Of a DNA stretch of 64,000 nt, positions 24,601 through 34,987 are shown in pieces; the stretch's first letter is position 1; each line of letters opens with the position of its first letter. Location of the stretch: the NCBI GenBank assembly GCA_001695595.3, contig MBPM02000169.1, positions 22,826 to 86,825 of the forward strand. Reading direction: 5' to 3'. Made by a program: the position numbers and the translations under genes. This DNA is from Plasmopara viticola. Lineage: Eukaryota > Oomycota > Peronosporomycetes > Peronosporales > Peronosporaceae. A model generated the notes under the pieces. That model was given only the letters and a program-made list of their open reading frames with translations, did not search any database and had not been told where the DNA came from.

Positions 24601-27600
24601 CTTAGTAAAAACAGTCAGTAAATTTGAAGCCTCGAGCATGATGTATGAGCCATATGACCAATGCAATGAGCTTCCGTATAAATTATTAAAGATTAAATGC
24701 GATTGGAGATCAACCATAAAGATGAAGACGAACAATCGAGCACACCACATGCTTTTAACAAGCTGGTGAGCATTGTGGAATGGCTATGCTATCCTAAAAT
24801 GCTATCAATATGGACTTGGAATCATGCTCACGTGATTGTACATACGAAGCCGAGTGATAACCAGATAAGTTAAAACATCTTGGAATGTAGATTCAGCAAG
24901 CATGACATAAGCGTTCCCGAGCAAGAAGAAGATCCATCGCACAAATGGTGTCAAGACATTAAACACGAACTTTGCTGACACAGATAGCCACGAGTTGCTC
25001 AAAGCATCATGGTTTCTCACTTAATGTAATCTCTCTTCGATAAGTTCTTTTATAAGCGATACAATTACACAGACCCGTATCGTACTTGGATGTTGCACAC
25101 ATATATATTTAACAGGATCATATGGCTACAATTTCGCTATTCTCAACAACCAGATATCAGGATGATGGTGACGCTTTGTAAAAGTAACGAAGTGGGACGG
25201 ATAGCGTTGCGAGCATGCATATAAGTCCTCAGCCTTGGTGACGTTGTCAGTACCAGTCGTTGTGATTATTTCGCATTCCAGAACTTATTTGTAGCCATCG
25301 GCATGATCTTTTGTGACGACAGCAAAAAACAAATGCGCGACCATTTAACAACGATACAAAATACGATGTATACAAAAATCGATGTAGCTTAACGAGCTTG
25401 TTCTTTTGCCGCCAGCTGAATGTGCTTAACAATAAGTTATAATGCCAAAATACTCGCCTGCCAGATTTGAGCTTATCTCCATGCATCGCAATGCGTAATT
25501 AAATGAAAATGCTAACAAACAAGTCGATGATACCCTTTATTTAACGTCATACTTAACAATACGCTGCAGCGTCACGCTTTAGACAAAATGCGCGCAAAAT
25601 TTAATGACGGGAACATGTTAAACACGAATTGCACTATGTCAGATATTCAAGTTTACAAGCCGATAGTCGGTACATATCGTATAATAAGCCATACATGCGT
25701 AGTACAGCGATAATAAGCGTGCTTTAGAGCTTCATAACAATTACAAAATGCGTAAAGTAAAGCATGATTGGAAATCTGCTTGGCATTTTTCTCATTACGT
25801 AAAGGTGATGCTTGGCTTGATATAAATTACAAACAGATACTTCAAGTTACTGAACCTACACGCTAGGACTAAGCTATTGCTAGCGAGACAAAATGGCACC
25901 TAGCCATCAAGCCGACCCTAAATCAAATTGAATAAAATTTTGGCCGGTGGGGCATCCAGCTCACTCACGATTTGGATGCGGGTTGGTACGTTTACTCGTC
26001 AATTTTAGTGACCGATCTTTTGCTGCCTTCATTGAGATCCTACGATATTTCAAGTCAGGTACCTCCTAGTCTCGAGCCGAGCGACTTTCCACTTGATCTA
26101 CAAGGCCAGTAAATATTGACTGGTGCAACCTGTCTGCCCGTCCGTCACAAACTTCAGTGCCGAATAAGCAAAAACAAATGAATCATAATACCCATATATC
26201 CATAAGCGACGTAGAAGAGAGGTGCATATAACAAGCAAGACTCAGATTTGAAGAGCGTAGAGTTGAGCAGGATCGTACATCATGCAGCTCAATGCACGTG
26301 AGGTTAGTTAACTTCTGAAGAACAAGCAGCTGAGTCCAGGCCACCCGTGTTGAGCTGAGCTTAACAAGTAGGAGACAGAACGAGAATGGGATCAGTTACA
26401 GCATGAAGCAGCCTGCAAGCATGATTATTACGAAGTGAAAGGTAGTCAAAGTAATTACATGCATTCGTCGCAAGTGCGCCGTTAACTTAACACTACAGCT
26501 GACCATCGACACTTTGATATGACCCGCCTTTCGGACCAAATATAGGAAACGGACACCACACACTCCCGAACATATGCACATACATCCGACGTGGGCCCTA
26601 AATTACCCGGGTGTTACACCAATATCTTGCCGTCCCATATGAAGGGTGCAACCAAAATCTCCATTTTGATGCCCTACAGTGCCCCCAGACTTGCGAAAAG
26701 TATATATACGTGTTGCGGTATGTATGGGAGTGGTAAGTGATACCACAAGGGCTAACCCCGCCCCCGTGAAGCTAATCCTTTCACCACACAATTGTTTTTA
26801 CCATTACGGACTTCTGCTTTGATAATATACTTAGCCGCAGCCGCTCCAAAGAGAATCATTTACCATCTGGACACCAATTCAGGCCACATAACACGTGTTC
26901 AGGACATGGAATAGAATATTGGTTAAGTCAATATCGATAAATGTGTTTTCGTGACCGAGAAGATAAAGGTCCTTGGTTGATTTGTAAGGATCCACGGGGT
27001 TCGAGGAGACTATAAGAGATATAAAAGCCTGTCCGACTTGACTTACGCCACTTCTTTAACAGGATTAGAGCAAAATAATAGGTCTATCCAACGATTTTTG
27101 TACCAGTACAATGATAAGTGTGCGAGTCTTGCAAAGCCTTCGCCAGGCCGAACGAAGTTGCTCTACATCGTTTGTATCGTTTCTAATTATGCTTTCGACT
27201 ACGCGCTGCTACAACTCAATGGAAGCAGTCATAAGTGAGACATCTAAATTCAGCCTAGGGCTATCGAATGGAGCTGACCGAAATATGATAGAATAATACT
27301 TGCCATGAAGTTCAAACTCTCGAGTTCATTTCAGGGATTACATATATCGTTTTCCTATCCAGATCAGGTATCCTTGAGGTTGGCGATATATACGCCCCAT
27401 TTATCCGAAATAAACGCTCGGAATATAAATTTTGCGTGAAGAATAACACTGGATAGTCGCTGTGCTTGTCGACGCCTTTAAGCGCAGACCAGGCTATCCG
27501 TTGGCATATATCAGCAAAAATAATCCTTGATTGACTTACGAAATTGCGAGACATATAAGTTTTAATTACAAATTACAGCCTAAGTGTGAACTTGGCCTGC

Positions 27601-30600
27601 ATCGCAGGCCAAGTTGACAAAGTCGAGTGCTTGACCCTTCAAAAGCAATTTTGTCTTTTGCCATTTTGTCTTTGGTATGTCGGAAAGTAATGGCAATTTA
27701 AGCATTGTGGTCTTCGTATGTCACTCAAGTAAAATGTACTTCTTCTAGCCAGTACAAGCGAATATAATCAGCAAAACTGTTCACAAATACAATATTCAAG
27801 AATAAGAACCTCCTAGACACAAAACGGTCAATAGACGCGCTGCTTCGTGCACGCTATGTGATGGTCGTCAAGACTGGACACGCCTTCTAGTGCACCGCAC
27901 CAAGCAAGATCCTCGCGTCACTGCTCAAGGACCAGGGCAACCCCGTCGCACAACACCAGATCGACCAGCAGCAACTAGGTCAGCTGACTAAACCTTCCAG
28001 CCGCAACATCCGCGTCAAGGACTCACTGCGCTTAGAAAACGCTATTACGATCCGCAGAATCTTGCTTGCTGTATTCAGTCAGCAGCAGACTTCCCTCAGA
28101 TAGATGTTTCGACAAAGAGAATTAGCCTTGTGCTTGAAAGACAAGTCAAGCCGTATGTTCGCTGCGGTGGGCCTATACATTATCAGCATTTAAGTTTGCC
28201 TTCAGCAATTATGTACAAGAATCGGCGGAGCCAACGAAATCGAGCTGAGACGCATAAGATCTCCTGAGCGATTTCCAGCGTTATTGTTTCTGGGAATAGT
28301 TCCGGAGAAATTTAGAAAACCCTTTTCCTCTCAGCTTCTGAATTATGCCCAGTTTTCGCAGGGATACAATTATTTGACCTCGCAAAAAGTAGGCTGAACG
28401 AGCCCAGCATGCGATTTCATCTGTCGAAGATTTTAAAAGAGCGTTGTTGATAAACATTATAGCATAATTTAAAACATCTTGATCAAAGAAGACGAATTTT
28501 ATTTAGTGTTGTTGAAACAAAAAACTTTTGCTTTATACGATTAATTCCAAATCAGGCTAAAATACTCGTTATTAGGACCTTTCAAAGCTTCTAAATAGCT
28601 TGAGTGAGCGTACATAATCAACCTTTTTAGTATTACAATGCGATACTTTTATCCTCACCGCTTCGTATACACCAGGATACCAAAAGCGAGTAAAATGCTT
28701 TTGCTTGAAGGGGGAGGGGTACGATACAAAAATCAATCCTTGGGTGTCGCGAACGATCCCTTAGTTGACAAAGAAATATCTTTCTTAACGATACATATCA
28801 ATGAAGGGGGCGTTGTACCACGGCAGGTGCGCTCCGAGTGAAGGCACTGTCAGAGTTGTTAAAGTCCGAACGGGCTCTTGTCTAATTAAAAAGCTAAGAT
28901 TGGAGGTGGTGTACTTAGAATTGGAAATTCCTATTTGAAATTTAGATACCTTCTTCGTCATATTTAAAAAATCTTTGGGTCACTTTTAATATTTGGGGAC
29001 TATCGCCTCTATAAAAATATGGTAAACCTTTGAGATGCTACAACTCCATCTGCTTTGGAAGAAACGCACCGTGCTAGTAAGCTTGGAGCATAATTTGCTC
29101 ACTTGTTAATTCGGAAAGATTCTCCTTAAAGGTGTCTCGTCTTCGGCATAATGACAAGCCAGGCGCTGGGAGTTCAAGTTCTGTGCGCAAATATGGAGTT
29201 ACTGCCGATCCCCAACGTGCGACCAGAGGACGACCAGCAGCTTACGTACGAAGACCCTGTGCGTCCAACCTAACGTTGCGGCGGTCGTAAGCGAGCCGTA
29301 TATTATGCTTCAAAGAGTTCGCTGGGACATCCAAATTGCTCGGATCGTAATACCTTTTGAGGCCACTCACATAAAATGTTAGAAACCTCGGCATCATCTT
29401 ATAAAGGAAGATAATGTTCTTCAATCCATACCTATAGATGAACCCACGAATGCAGCGCCACAGCGCAGATATTGCTCAAAGTGTTTTTGATCACACAATT
29501 GACCCCTATTTTGGGGGATGGTCTACTGCATCAGCAAGCTAACTTTTACAATAACTGGAGCAACTTATGCTACGACAAAGTGGGTCCCTATCCAACGTCA
29601 ACGTGTCCAGAAGACCGAATTTCTGATTGCCTTATTCATATACAGCCAAGCAGTGTGTATACCAGTAACACTGGTTTACCATCATGCGTGAGTTACCATT
29701 TAGCCCTTGCGAGGCAACGACAAAGTTAGGTCTCATGGCTTCCAATTGATTGCCAATATTAAGGAACGCGTGCGAGTCATACGCGTGGGACTGCCCATTA
29801 TCATGTGGATACCGAGAAAGACATTTTTAGGCCTAAATAATCGCTAATTAATTTTTTGCTTGTCCCAAAGTAAACCTACTTTATGTATTTGTCGTCCGAG
29901 ACAACGGCTTAGGCTGAACCTCTAGATCCACGCTAAAAAGGAGCGAATTATCTGATCATTCATAGAGATTTTACTGTGATGGCTTTCGAGTATTGTTTGC
30001 TCGGCTTTTATCTTGAATTGTATTGAAGCATCACAAAACAGTATCTAACAATGCATTTGTTTTATGTCTGTTGAAGCAGTCCGGTAACACAGCTATTAGC
30101 TCTACTAATGTGGTCCGAATTATAATCTGGCCTGCGCAAAAAGGTGTACGCAAGCATATTGAGGTGCCTAGGCTTCTCTTCAGCGCAAAAAAATATCCGC
30201 GACTATCTTGCCATTCGTCAGGATATGCATATAGAGGGGGATTCACCAGAATATGATGTCTGAATTAAATAAAAAGACAAGAGCCTAGAATGGGAAGACT
30301 CCCATGAGACAGTTATACCCGGTGATGGGCAAGGCTTATGACTGCGTTGCTTTAAAATTCACCTGCGGAGTGTAAAGGGAAATGTCGTGTGTCACTTCCT
30401 TCTGAGATTCGGTGAATTCATCAATTAGGGAGCCCTAGGTCGAATATCTGCCACAGACCTCTCTGTCTTTTACATGAGGCCTTTTGCACGACCAGTTGGT
30501 TTAAGGACAAGCCTCGTACCTTTTGGAGTGAACCTTTTGATGATTACAAAACTTTGACAACGTTGTTGATATATTGAGGCTTCCTCGCAGCCCTAACAAG

Positions 30601-31054
30601 CTAAGAACCAGACGACAGTTTGCCGAAGCGCACGTGGCACTCCTCGCCATGTTCATCATCCAAATGCGAAGACGTCTGTGGACTACCTGGCGAGCAACGA
30701 TAGGCGTGCGTTTCTCACCACAGTGGAAAGGAAGGCTTTTCCAGAAAAAGCCTCTTCCAGAGCCTTTTCTGCCTAAGCAGTTTCCTAGCGAGAGTGCTTT
30801 TTAAAGGCATGTTGTCCATAGCTTTGACAAAGCCTTTGTACTTGGCACGACCTTAGTTGTAGGCGTACAGAGGCTTATTAAGATGCGTAGGTATACATTT
30901 TAGTCATCATTAGATTGTCCGGTGGACCGGCAGCCTTGTTTTTTGTCTGCTTGTTTATTGTTATGACCAAACTGACTTTATGTATAAAACTCGCTCTCTC
31001 TCATGTTGAATGTAATACCATTGCAAGTTTAGTGCTACAATAGGCTACTTTGTC
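21622..31054. other. Gene-poor 9.4-kb stretch
   Basis: No gene I can support. The sequence is AT-rich with dense stops and only short chance frames. Near 27880-28080 the base composition becomes richer in G+C, and one frame reads KILASLLKDQGNPVAQHQID with Gln-rich continuation before decaying; this could be a relic of a retroelement gag region, but I cannot name it. Near 30574-30804 another G+C-richer open block (MRLPRSPNKLRTRRQFAEAH...) is also unrecognised. Confidence 0.5.
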
Positions 31055-31065
31055 GGTATTTAAGT
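31055..31065. repeat. Target-site duplication, left (SINE copy 2)
   Basis: GGTATTTAAGT at 31055-31065 recurs exactly at 31394-31404, flanking the reverse-oriented element. Confidence 0.8.
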
Positions 31066-31393
31066 ATTGTATTTGTATTGTATTACGTTATCGCGTTGCC
31101 CAGTTATGCACGTGCTAGGCTCTATGGCTAGTCCACGGCATAAAGTGGTGTCCGCATACGTCGGGTCTCGTTCGGCGGGCAGTGCAGCCAGTACCGAGGC
31201 CGTGAGGGTCTTCCATTATTTTGTGTAGTTCTGACTTGGTAAGAGCCCAGGTGGCGCCCTGGTGCTGGAGACCATCGCGTCGAGGGTGAGACTCGTTAGA
31301 GACCTGCAGATGCCCGAGAGCACCTGCCCGAAGCGCGCGAGCATTTGGCCCCCGCGCTTGGAAGGAGGGCGTCACCCCAACCTTTTCCAAGCT
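31066..31393 (-). mobile_element. SINE-like retroposon, copy 2
   Basis: A 328-bp reverse-complement copy of 8658-8984, with roughly a dozen differences seen by eye (about 96% identity). Read on the minus strand it begins AGCTTGGAAAAGGTTGGGG and ends in a CAATA-type tail. The 11-bp target duplication differs in sequence and length from that of copy 1, so this is an independent insertion and not a segmental duplication. It lies about 150 bp from the 3' end of the SET-domain gene, in the same orientation as that gene. Confidence 0.8.
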
Positions 31394-31404
31394 GGTATTT
31401 AAGT
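31394..31404. repeat. Target-site duplication, right (SINE copy 2)
   Basis: Exact copy of the 11-mer at 31055-31065. Confidence 0.8.
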
Positions 31405-31544
31405 GTGTTGAGGAAAAACTTTGCCTAAATTGCAAAATAGATTTTAATAAGTATGGGTAGCAATCTAACTCTGCAATTCCTTATACAAGGTAAGCTTGCA
31501 GCACATCAACCCCTAGGTTTCTGGATATGGATTGTTTGCCATCA

Positions 31545-32999
31545 TCATCGACGGTGCTGCGCCTCTGCAGCGTACAGCTTTCGCAACTCTTCAAGTGTTT
31601 GCGGAGGTTCCTTCACCAACTTCTGTAGTTTGCGCGTTGGTGAACAGTCCGTTCCGCTGACAAGGCACGAGACCTCGTAAGCTCGTGCGTACGCTTGACA
31701 TGCGGCATCAAGGTTACTAAGAATAATCTGTACCTGGGCTAGGTTATCATAGTAAATAATTTTTTCGTGATGAGCTGTTGGTACTACCACTTCCATATGA
31801 GCAATGACGCGCTCCCAAACCTGCGCCAACATGCGACGGTGTTTTGCCATTTGCGCGTCATTTTGAGCACTAGCCGCAGCAGCAGCTTCACACCCGATGC
31901 TGTCTAGCGCCCAGAACAATAGATAATGGCGCTCGTGGAGCACACCACGACGCATTACAGCGTCGATTTCATCGAGACTTTCCGGAAAGCCGTTCTCCAA
32001 AAGTTCTTGTTCTGCCGCCAAGATCCGGGCTTGCTCTGCAGGATCCGCGATCTTGCCGCACGTTTGGCAGCGCCACTGGAACTGCAAGTCATCTAGTTTG
32101 CTATTACTAATTACGCCGTTCCGAATAGGACACGGCAGCATGACACCTTGAGGGCACTTTGAAGACAAGCAACAAACAGCACGCGTTGGGTCTGGCAACG
32201 AGACGCAAGCGTCGCACATGCAGAGAAACTCGTACGACTCTTGCAAAGACTCTTGACGCTCGATTGTCGGCCGGTAGAAACAGTTACCGTAATCAATAGA
32301 CAGAGCGTCTCCTGGTGCGATGGGTCGAATGGCGGTCATCCAGAGTGTCGAGCCAAATGTCGTAAAGCTACAGTTGGGTAAGCAATTGTGCTCCATGCGG
32401 CAAGCTGACAAGAATAGTCCCGAGCCTCCAAGGTCTTCTAACTCGTGCGAGTTCGTATTCAGCACTCCAATAAGCGTAGCCATTTGCTGGTCCGTAAAGC
32501 CTTCGGGATAAATGTCTGGCAGTAGACGTAGCTGCAAGGCTGCGTTCATGGCTCGCTCTCGGCCAGCACAGGTGAGACTCAGGACTTCGTCTAATGCATG
32601 GGCGTCACGCTCGTACATGGCCAGACATTTAAGGATGCAGCGTGCACGGTCCACATTGTCAATGCCGTCGATGGTTTCCATGACACCCACAACTACGTTG
32701 CGACGGCCCACGTTTTCGTGCAGTCGTCGTGAGTACATGAGCTTGGATGAACCTGTGCGCTCGCAATAGCAACGGTGGTCAGGATCCACCGATGCGTTAC
32801 TAGCGAAAATGGCAGTAGCCGAGCGGAGCTCTTCGCATTCGCACAAGTCTGTGCTCCATGGGGCCGACACGAACGCCTGCTCACTAAAAATAACTTGGCT
32901 GGGCTGAAAAGCGCGTTCACTGATGACTATGTTGCCCTTGACAGGGTCTTGATCCATGCGGACGCCACACAAGTCAAAAGCAGGAGCGGTTGCAGCCAT
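31545..32999 (-). CDS. SMYD-like SET-domain protein
   Basis: Single exon, 484 residues from the ATG at 32999 (MAATAPAFDLCGVRMDQDPV). The open frame continues 16 codons upstream without an ATG. The layout resembles SMYD lysine methyltransferases with a split SET domain. An N-terminal SET strand pair lies at about 22-47 (GNIVISERAFQPSQVIFSEQ). A Cys-rich insert at about 53-125 has paired cysteines (CEC, CYC, CILKC) and may be an atypical MYND finger. The C-terminal SET half at about 177-239 contains CRMEHNCLPNCS (200-211, equivalent to the family N-H-S-C-x-P-N, here E-H-N-C-L-P-N) and GDALSIDYGN, followed by the post-SET CxCxxC (CMCDAC) near 260-265. A second Cys pair (CQTCGK) and a helical, TPR-like C-terminus follow. 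Substrate is unknown, and methyltransferase activity is inferred. The divergent MYND makes this a family-level call. Confidence 0.82.
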   Translation of the reverse strand: MAATAPAFDLCGVRMDQDPVKGNIVISERAFQPSQVIFSEQAFVSAPWSTDLCECEELRSATAIFASNASVDPDHRCYCERTGSSKLMYSRRLHENVGRRNVVVGVMETIDGIDNVDRARCILKCLAMYERDAHALDEVLSLTCAGRERAMNAALQLRLLPDIYPEGFTDQQMATLIGVLNTNSHELEDLGGSGLFLSACRMEHNCLPNCSFTTFGSTLWMTAIRPIAPGDALSIDYGNCFYRPTIERQESLQESYEFLCMCDACVSLPDPTRAVCCLSSKCPQGVMLPCPIRNGVISNSKLDDLQFQWRCQTCGKIADPAEQARILAAEQELLENGFPESLDEIDAVMRRGVLHERHYLLFWALDSIGCEAAAAASAQNDAQMAKHRRMLAQVWERVIAHMEVVVPTAHHEKIIYYDNLAQVQIILSNLDAACQAYARAYEVSCLVSGTDCSPTRKLQKLVKEPPQTLEELRKLYAAEAQHRR

Positions 33000-33336
33000 T
33001 TTCGGACCTCGATGATGGTCAATTGTGAAAATCCTACCACCAAACAAACTTCATTTGCCATTTGTATACACACGAGGCTACGTATACATCGTTGAATTCG
33101 TGCGTCACTTGCATTTCTAACGCTCTATTCATTTAACAAGACATGTTGCGATTGCTACGCCTACTTCACCATTTTGCCTTCGGTCCGTCCCACTTGTCTA
33201 ATCGCGTCGGTCCAGCTGCCCTCCTGTCGTCTGGGATGATCGTACCTTTTCGGTAAAGCAGCACTCTTACATCAAATTCGCATCCGTACCAACTCGTCCG
33301 CATCGGTCGGCGATCGCTCTTTGTGGCGTGCTTTAC
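33000..33336 (-). promoter_or_regulatory. Spacer between the SET gene and the AGC kinase
   Basis: 337 bp between the stop codon of the kinase gene and the start codon of the SET gene, both on the minus strand. It should carry the SET-gene promoter and the kinase 3' UTR. No distinct motif seen. Confidence 0.4.
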
Positions 33337-34479
33337 CTAAATATAAGGAGTGGAGGACACGTCAACTTTCGATTGGCTTGTGTTCGAACCGTATGACAGC
33401 GTCGGCGCCTCGTAAGTAAAACCTGTGAACATGCTCTTTGGCAGTCCAGAACCACCCGACGATTTGCTTAGTGGGGTGCCGCTCACGGGCAGCTCTGTAA
33501 ACTCTTTGTCGAAATTAGACGTGTCTCCTTCCTCCTTGGACTGCGGGTCGGATGGTTTAAATGGCGGTTCAGCCCACAGAAGACCGTCCCAGTCCACGGT
33601 GCGGAAGAAACAATGAACCTTCACGTCGCTAGCACCACGGCTACCCAAACGCTTATCAGGCTCGCGGTGGAGCAACGACTGGATGAGCGAAGCCGCGTCA
33701 CGACTCAAGTAATTTGGAATCTCAAGCGGTGCCTCACGAATACGTGCAAATAATTCTTGTCGATTCCGCGTGTACCAGGGAGGAAGACCCGTGAGCATCT
33801 CGTACAATACCATACCGAGCCCCCACCAGTCGACCGCCGTTCCGTGGCCCTTACGTGCCAAAACTTCCGGCGCCAAGTACTCAGGTGTACCACACAACGA
33901 CATAGCACCACTGTCAATCTCCGTGACCTCGTCCTTGGCCAGTCCAAAGTCTGCCAGCTTAATATGACCCATCTCGTCCAGCAAAATATTCTCAGGCTTG
34001 AGATCGCGGTAGACGACACCCAACGAGTGCAAATGTTCGAGTGCAACTACAAGCTCTGCGGCATAAAAGCGCGCCATATCTTCGTCAAACTTGCCCATGC
34101 GTGAGAGATGGAAAAAGAGCTCTCCGCCAGGACAGTAGTCGAGCACAAAGTAGAGCTTGGCTTGAGTCTGAAAGGCGTAATGCAACCCCACAATAAATGG
34201 ATGACTAGCTACGCTAAGCACGCGGCGCTCAGTCTTAGTGTGCTCAACCTGTTTCCGCTTGAGTAAGTGGGACTTGGTCAAAATCTTCATGGCAAAGACT
34301 TTGCTGTTGTTCTTCTTGCGCACAAGTGTGACTTTACCAAAAGAGCCCTTGCCAATAACGCGAATGAGCGTAAAGTCCTCAAGGCAAATCTTGTCGTCAA
34401 AGTTCGTGCTCTCCACAAGCGCATTCAACTCCTTCGCCAGCGCGCCATTGTCGGACACGGGGGTTGTGTCTGTGCTCAT
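33337..34479 (-). CDS. AGC-family Ser/Thr protein kinase (AKT/SGK/S6K-like)
   Basis: Single exon, 380 residues, ATG at 34479. A full kinase domain starts about residue 36: Gly loop GKGSFGKV (43-50), catalytic Lys65 (FAMK), helix-C Glu84, YRDLKPEN (157-164, Asp159), DFG (177-179), APE (203-205) and DWWGLG. The AGC C-tail is present: NFDKEFTELPV (322-332), a turn-motif-like TPLS near 335, and the hydrophobic motif FTGFTYE (351-357) with Thr355 at the phospho-site. The activation loop reads MSLCGTPEY, so Ser194 takes the place of the PDK1-phosphorylated Thr of AKT. There is only a short N-terminal extension and no PH domain, so it is AKT/SGK-like in catalytic and tail sequence but without AKT's lipid-binding module. 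Activation by PDK1 and TORC2 is inferred from these sites. It is divergent from the NET/PHD gene. Confidence 0.93.
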   Translation of the reverse strand: MSTDTTPVSDNGALAKELNALVESTNFDDKICLEDFTLIRVIGKGSFGKVTLVRKKNNSKVFAMKILTKSHLLKRKQVEHTKTERRVLSVASHPFIVGLHYAFQTQAKLYFVLDYCPGGELFFHLSRMGKFDEDMARFYAAELVVALEHLHSLGVVYRDLKPENILLDEMGHIKLADFGLAKDEVTEIDSGAMSLCGTPEYLAPEVLARKGHGTAVDWWGLGMVLYEMLTGLPPWYTRNRQELFARIREAPLEIPNYLSRDAASLIQSLLHREPDKRLGSRGASDVKVHCFFRTVDWDGLLWAEPPFKPSDPQSKEEGDTSNFDKEFTELPVSGTPLSKSSGGSGLPKSMFTGFTYEAPTLSYGSNTSQSKVDVSSTPYI

Positions 34480-34987
34480 GGTCTGTGCCTACCTTTGGGG
34501 TATTCCAATGTCTTTTGCTGTTCGTAGCAGATGAAAGGCCGTGCTCAGTGTAAAACTTAACGGACACTGGCACGATTATATGTACGTGAGGAGTCACAAA
34601 GCGGTACCCACAACTAGGCGATGGGTGTGCTAGAGGCGCGTCTCACTCGCTGTCGATGCAACGCCAAATGTGAGCGCTCGTAGAGTTGTTCTAGGCTTGG
34701 CTTCTTCCACCCTGTTGTACCTGGCGACGCTTAGTCGCTCGCTCGTCGATGCTATATAATGTTATAGTGCCTTCCTTCCTTGATGGTCCGATCTCGCCCC
34801 TCTCCCCCCCCTGGCTCGACATGGGTCCTTACGTGCGTCAAAACTTGGGTTTTTCAAGGAAAGGGCTGAATAGTACCGAGATTATATAAGATAAGGTAAA
34901 AATAATTTACGTTTTTTGGACAGCCTAAAAGCCCGAGCTATTGAAACCAATTCCTTCGAAACAGCATAATCTAGTGCATGGCCAAGG
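34480..34987. promoter_or_regulatory. Divergent promoter region, kinase and NET/PHD gene
   Basis: 508 bp between the two start codons. It contains a C/T-rich run (CGCCCCTCTCCCCCCCTGGC near 34794-34813) and an AT-rich half next to the plus-strand gene. No canonical oomycete initiator was found by eye. Confidence 0.4.

Noticed and set aside
33000..33047. Upstream start for the SET protein
   Set aside because: The 16 extra codons begin with TTG and lack family similarity; the ATG at 32999 is preferred.
34238..34534. Plus-strand frames antisense to the AGC kinase
   Set aside because: They mirror the kinase codons and match nothing.
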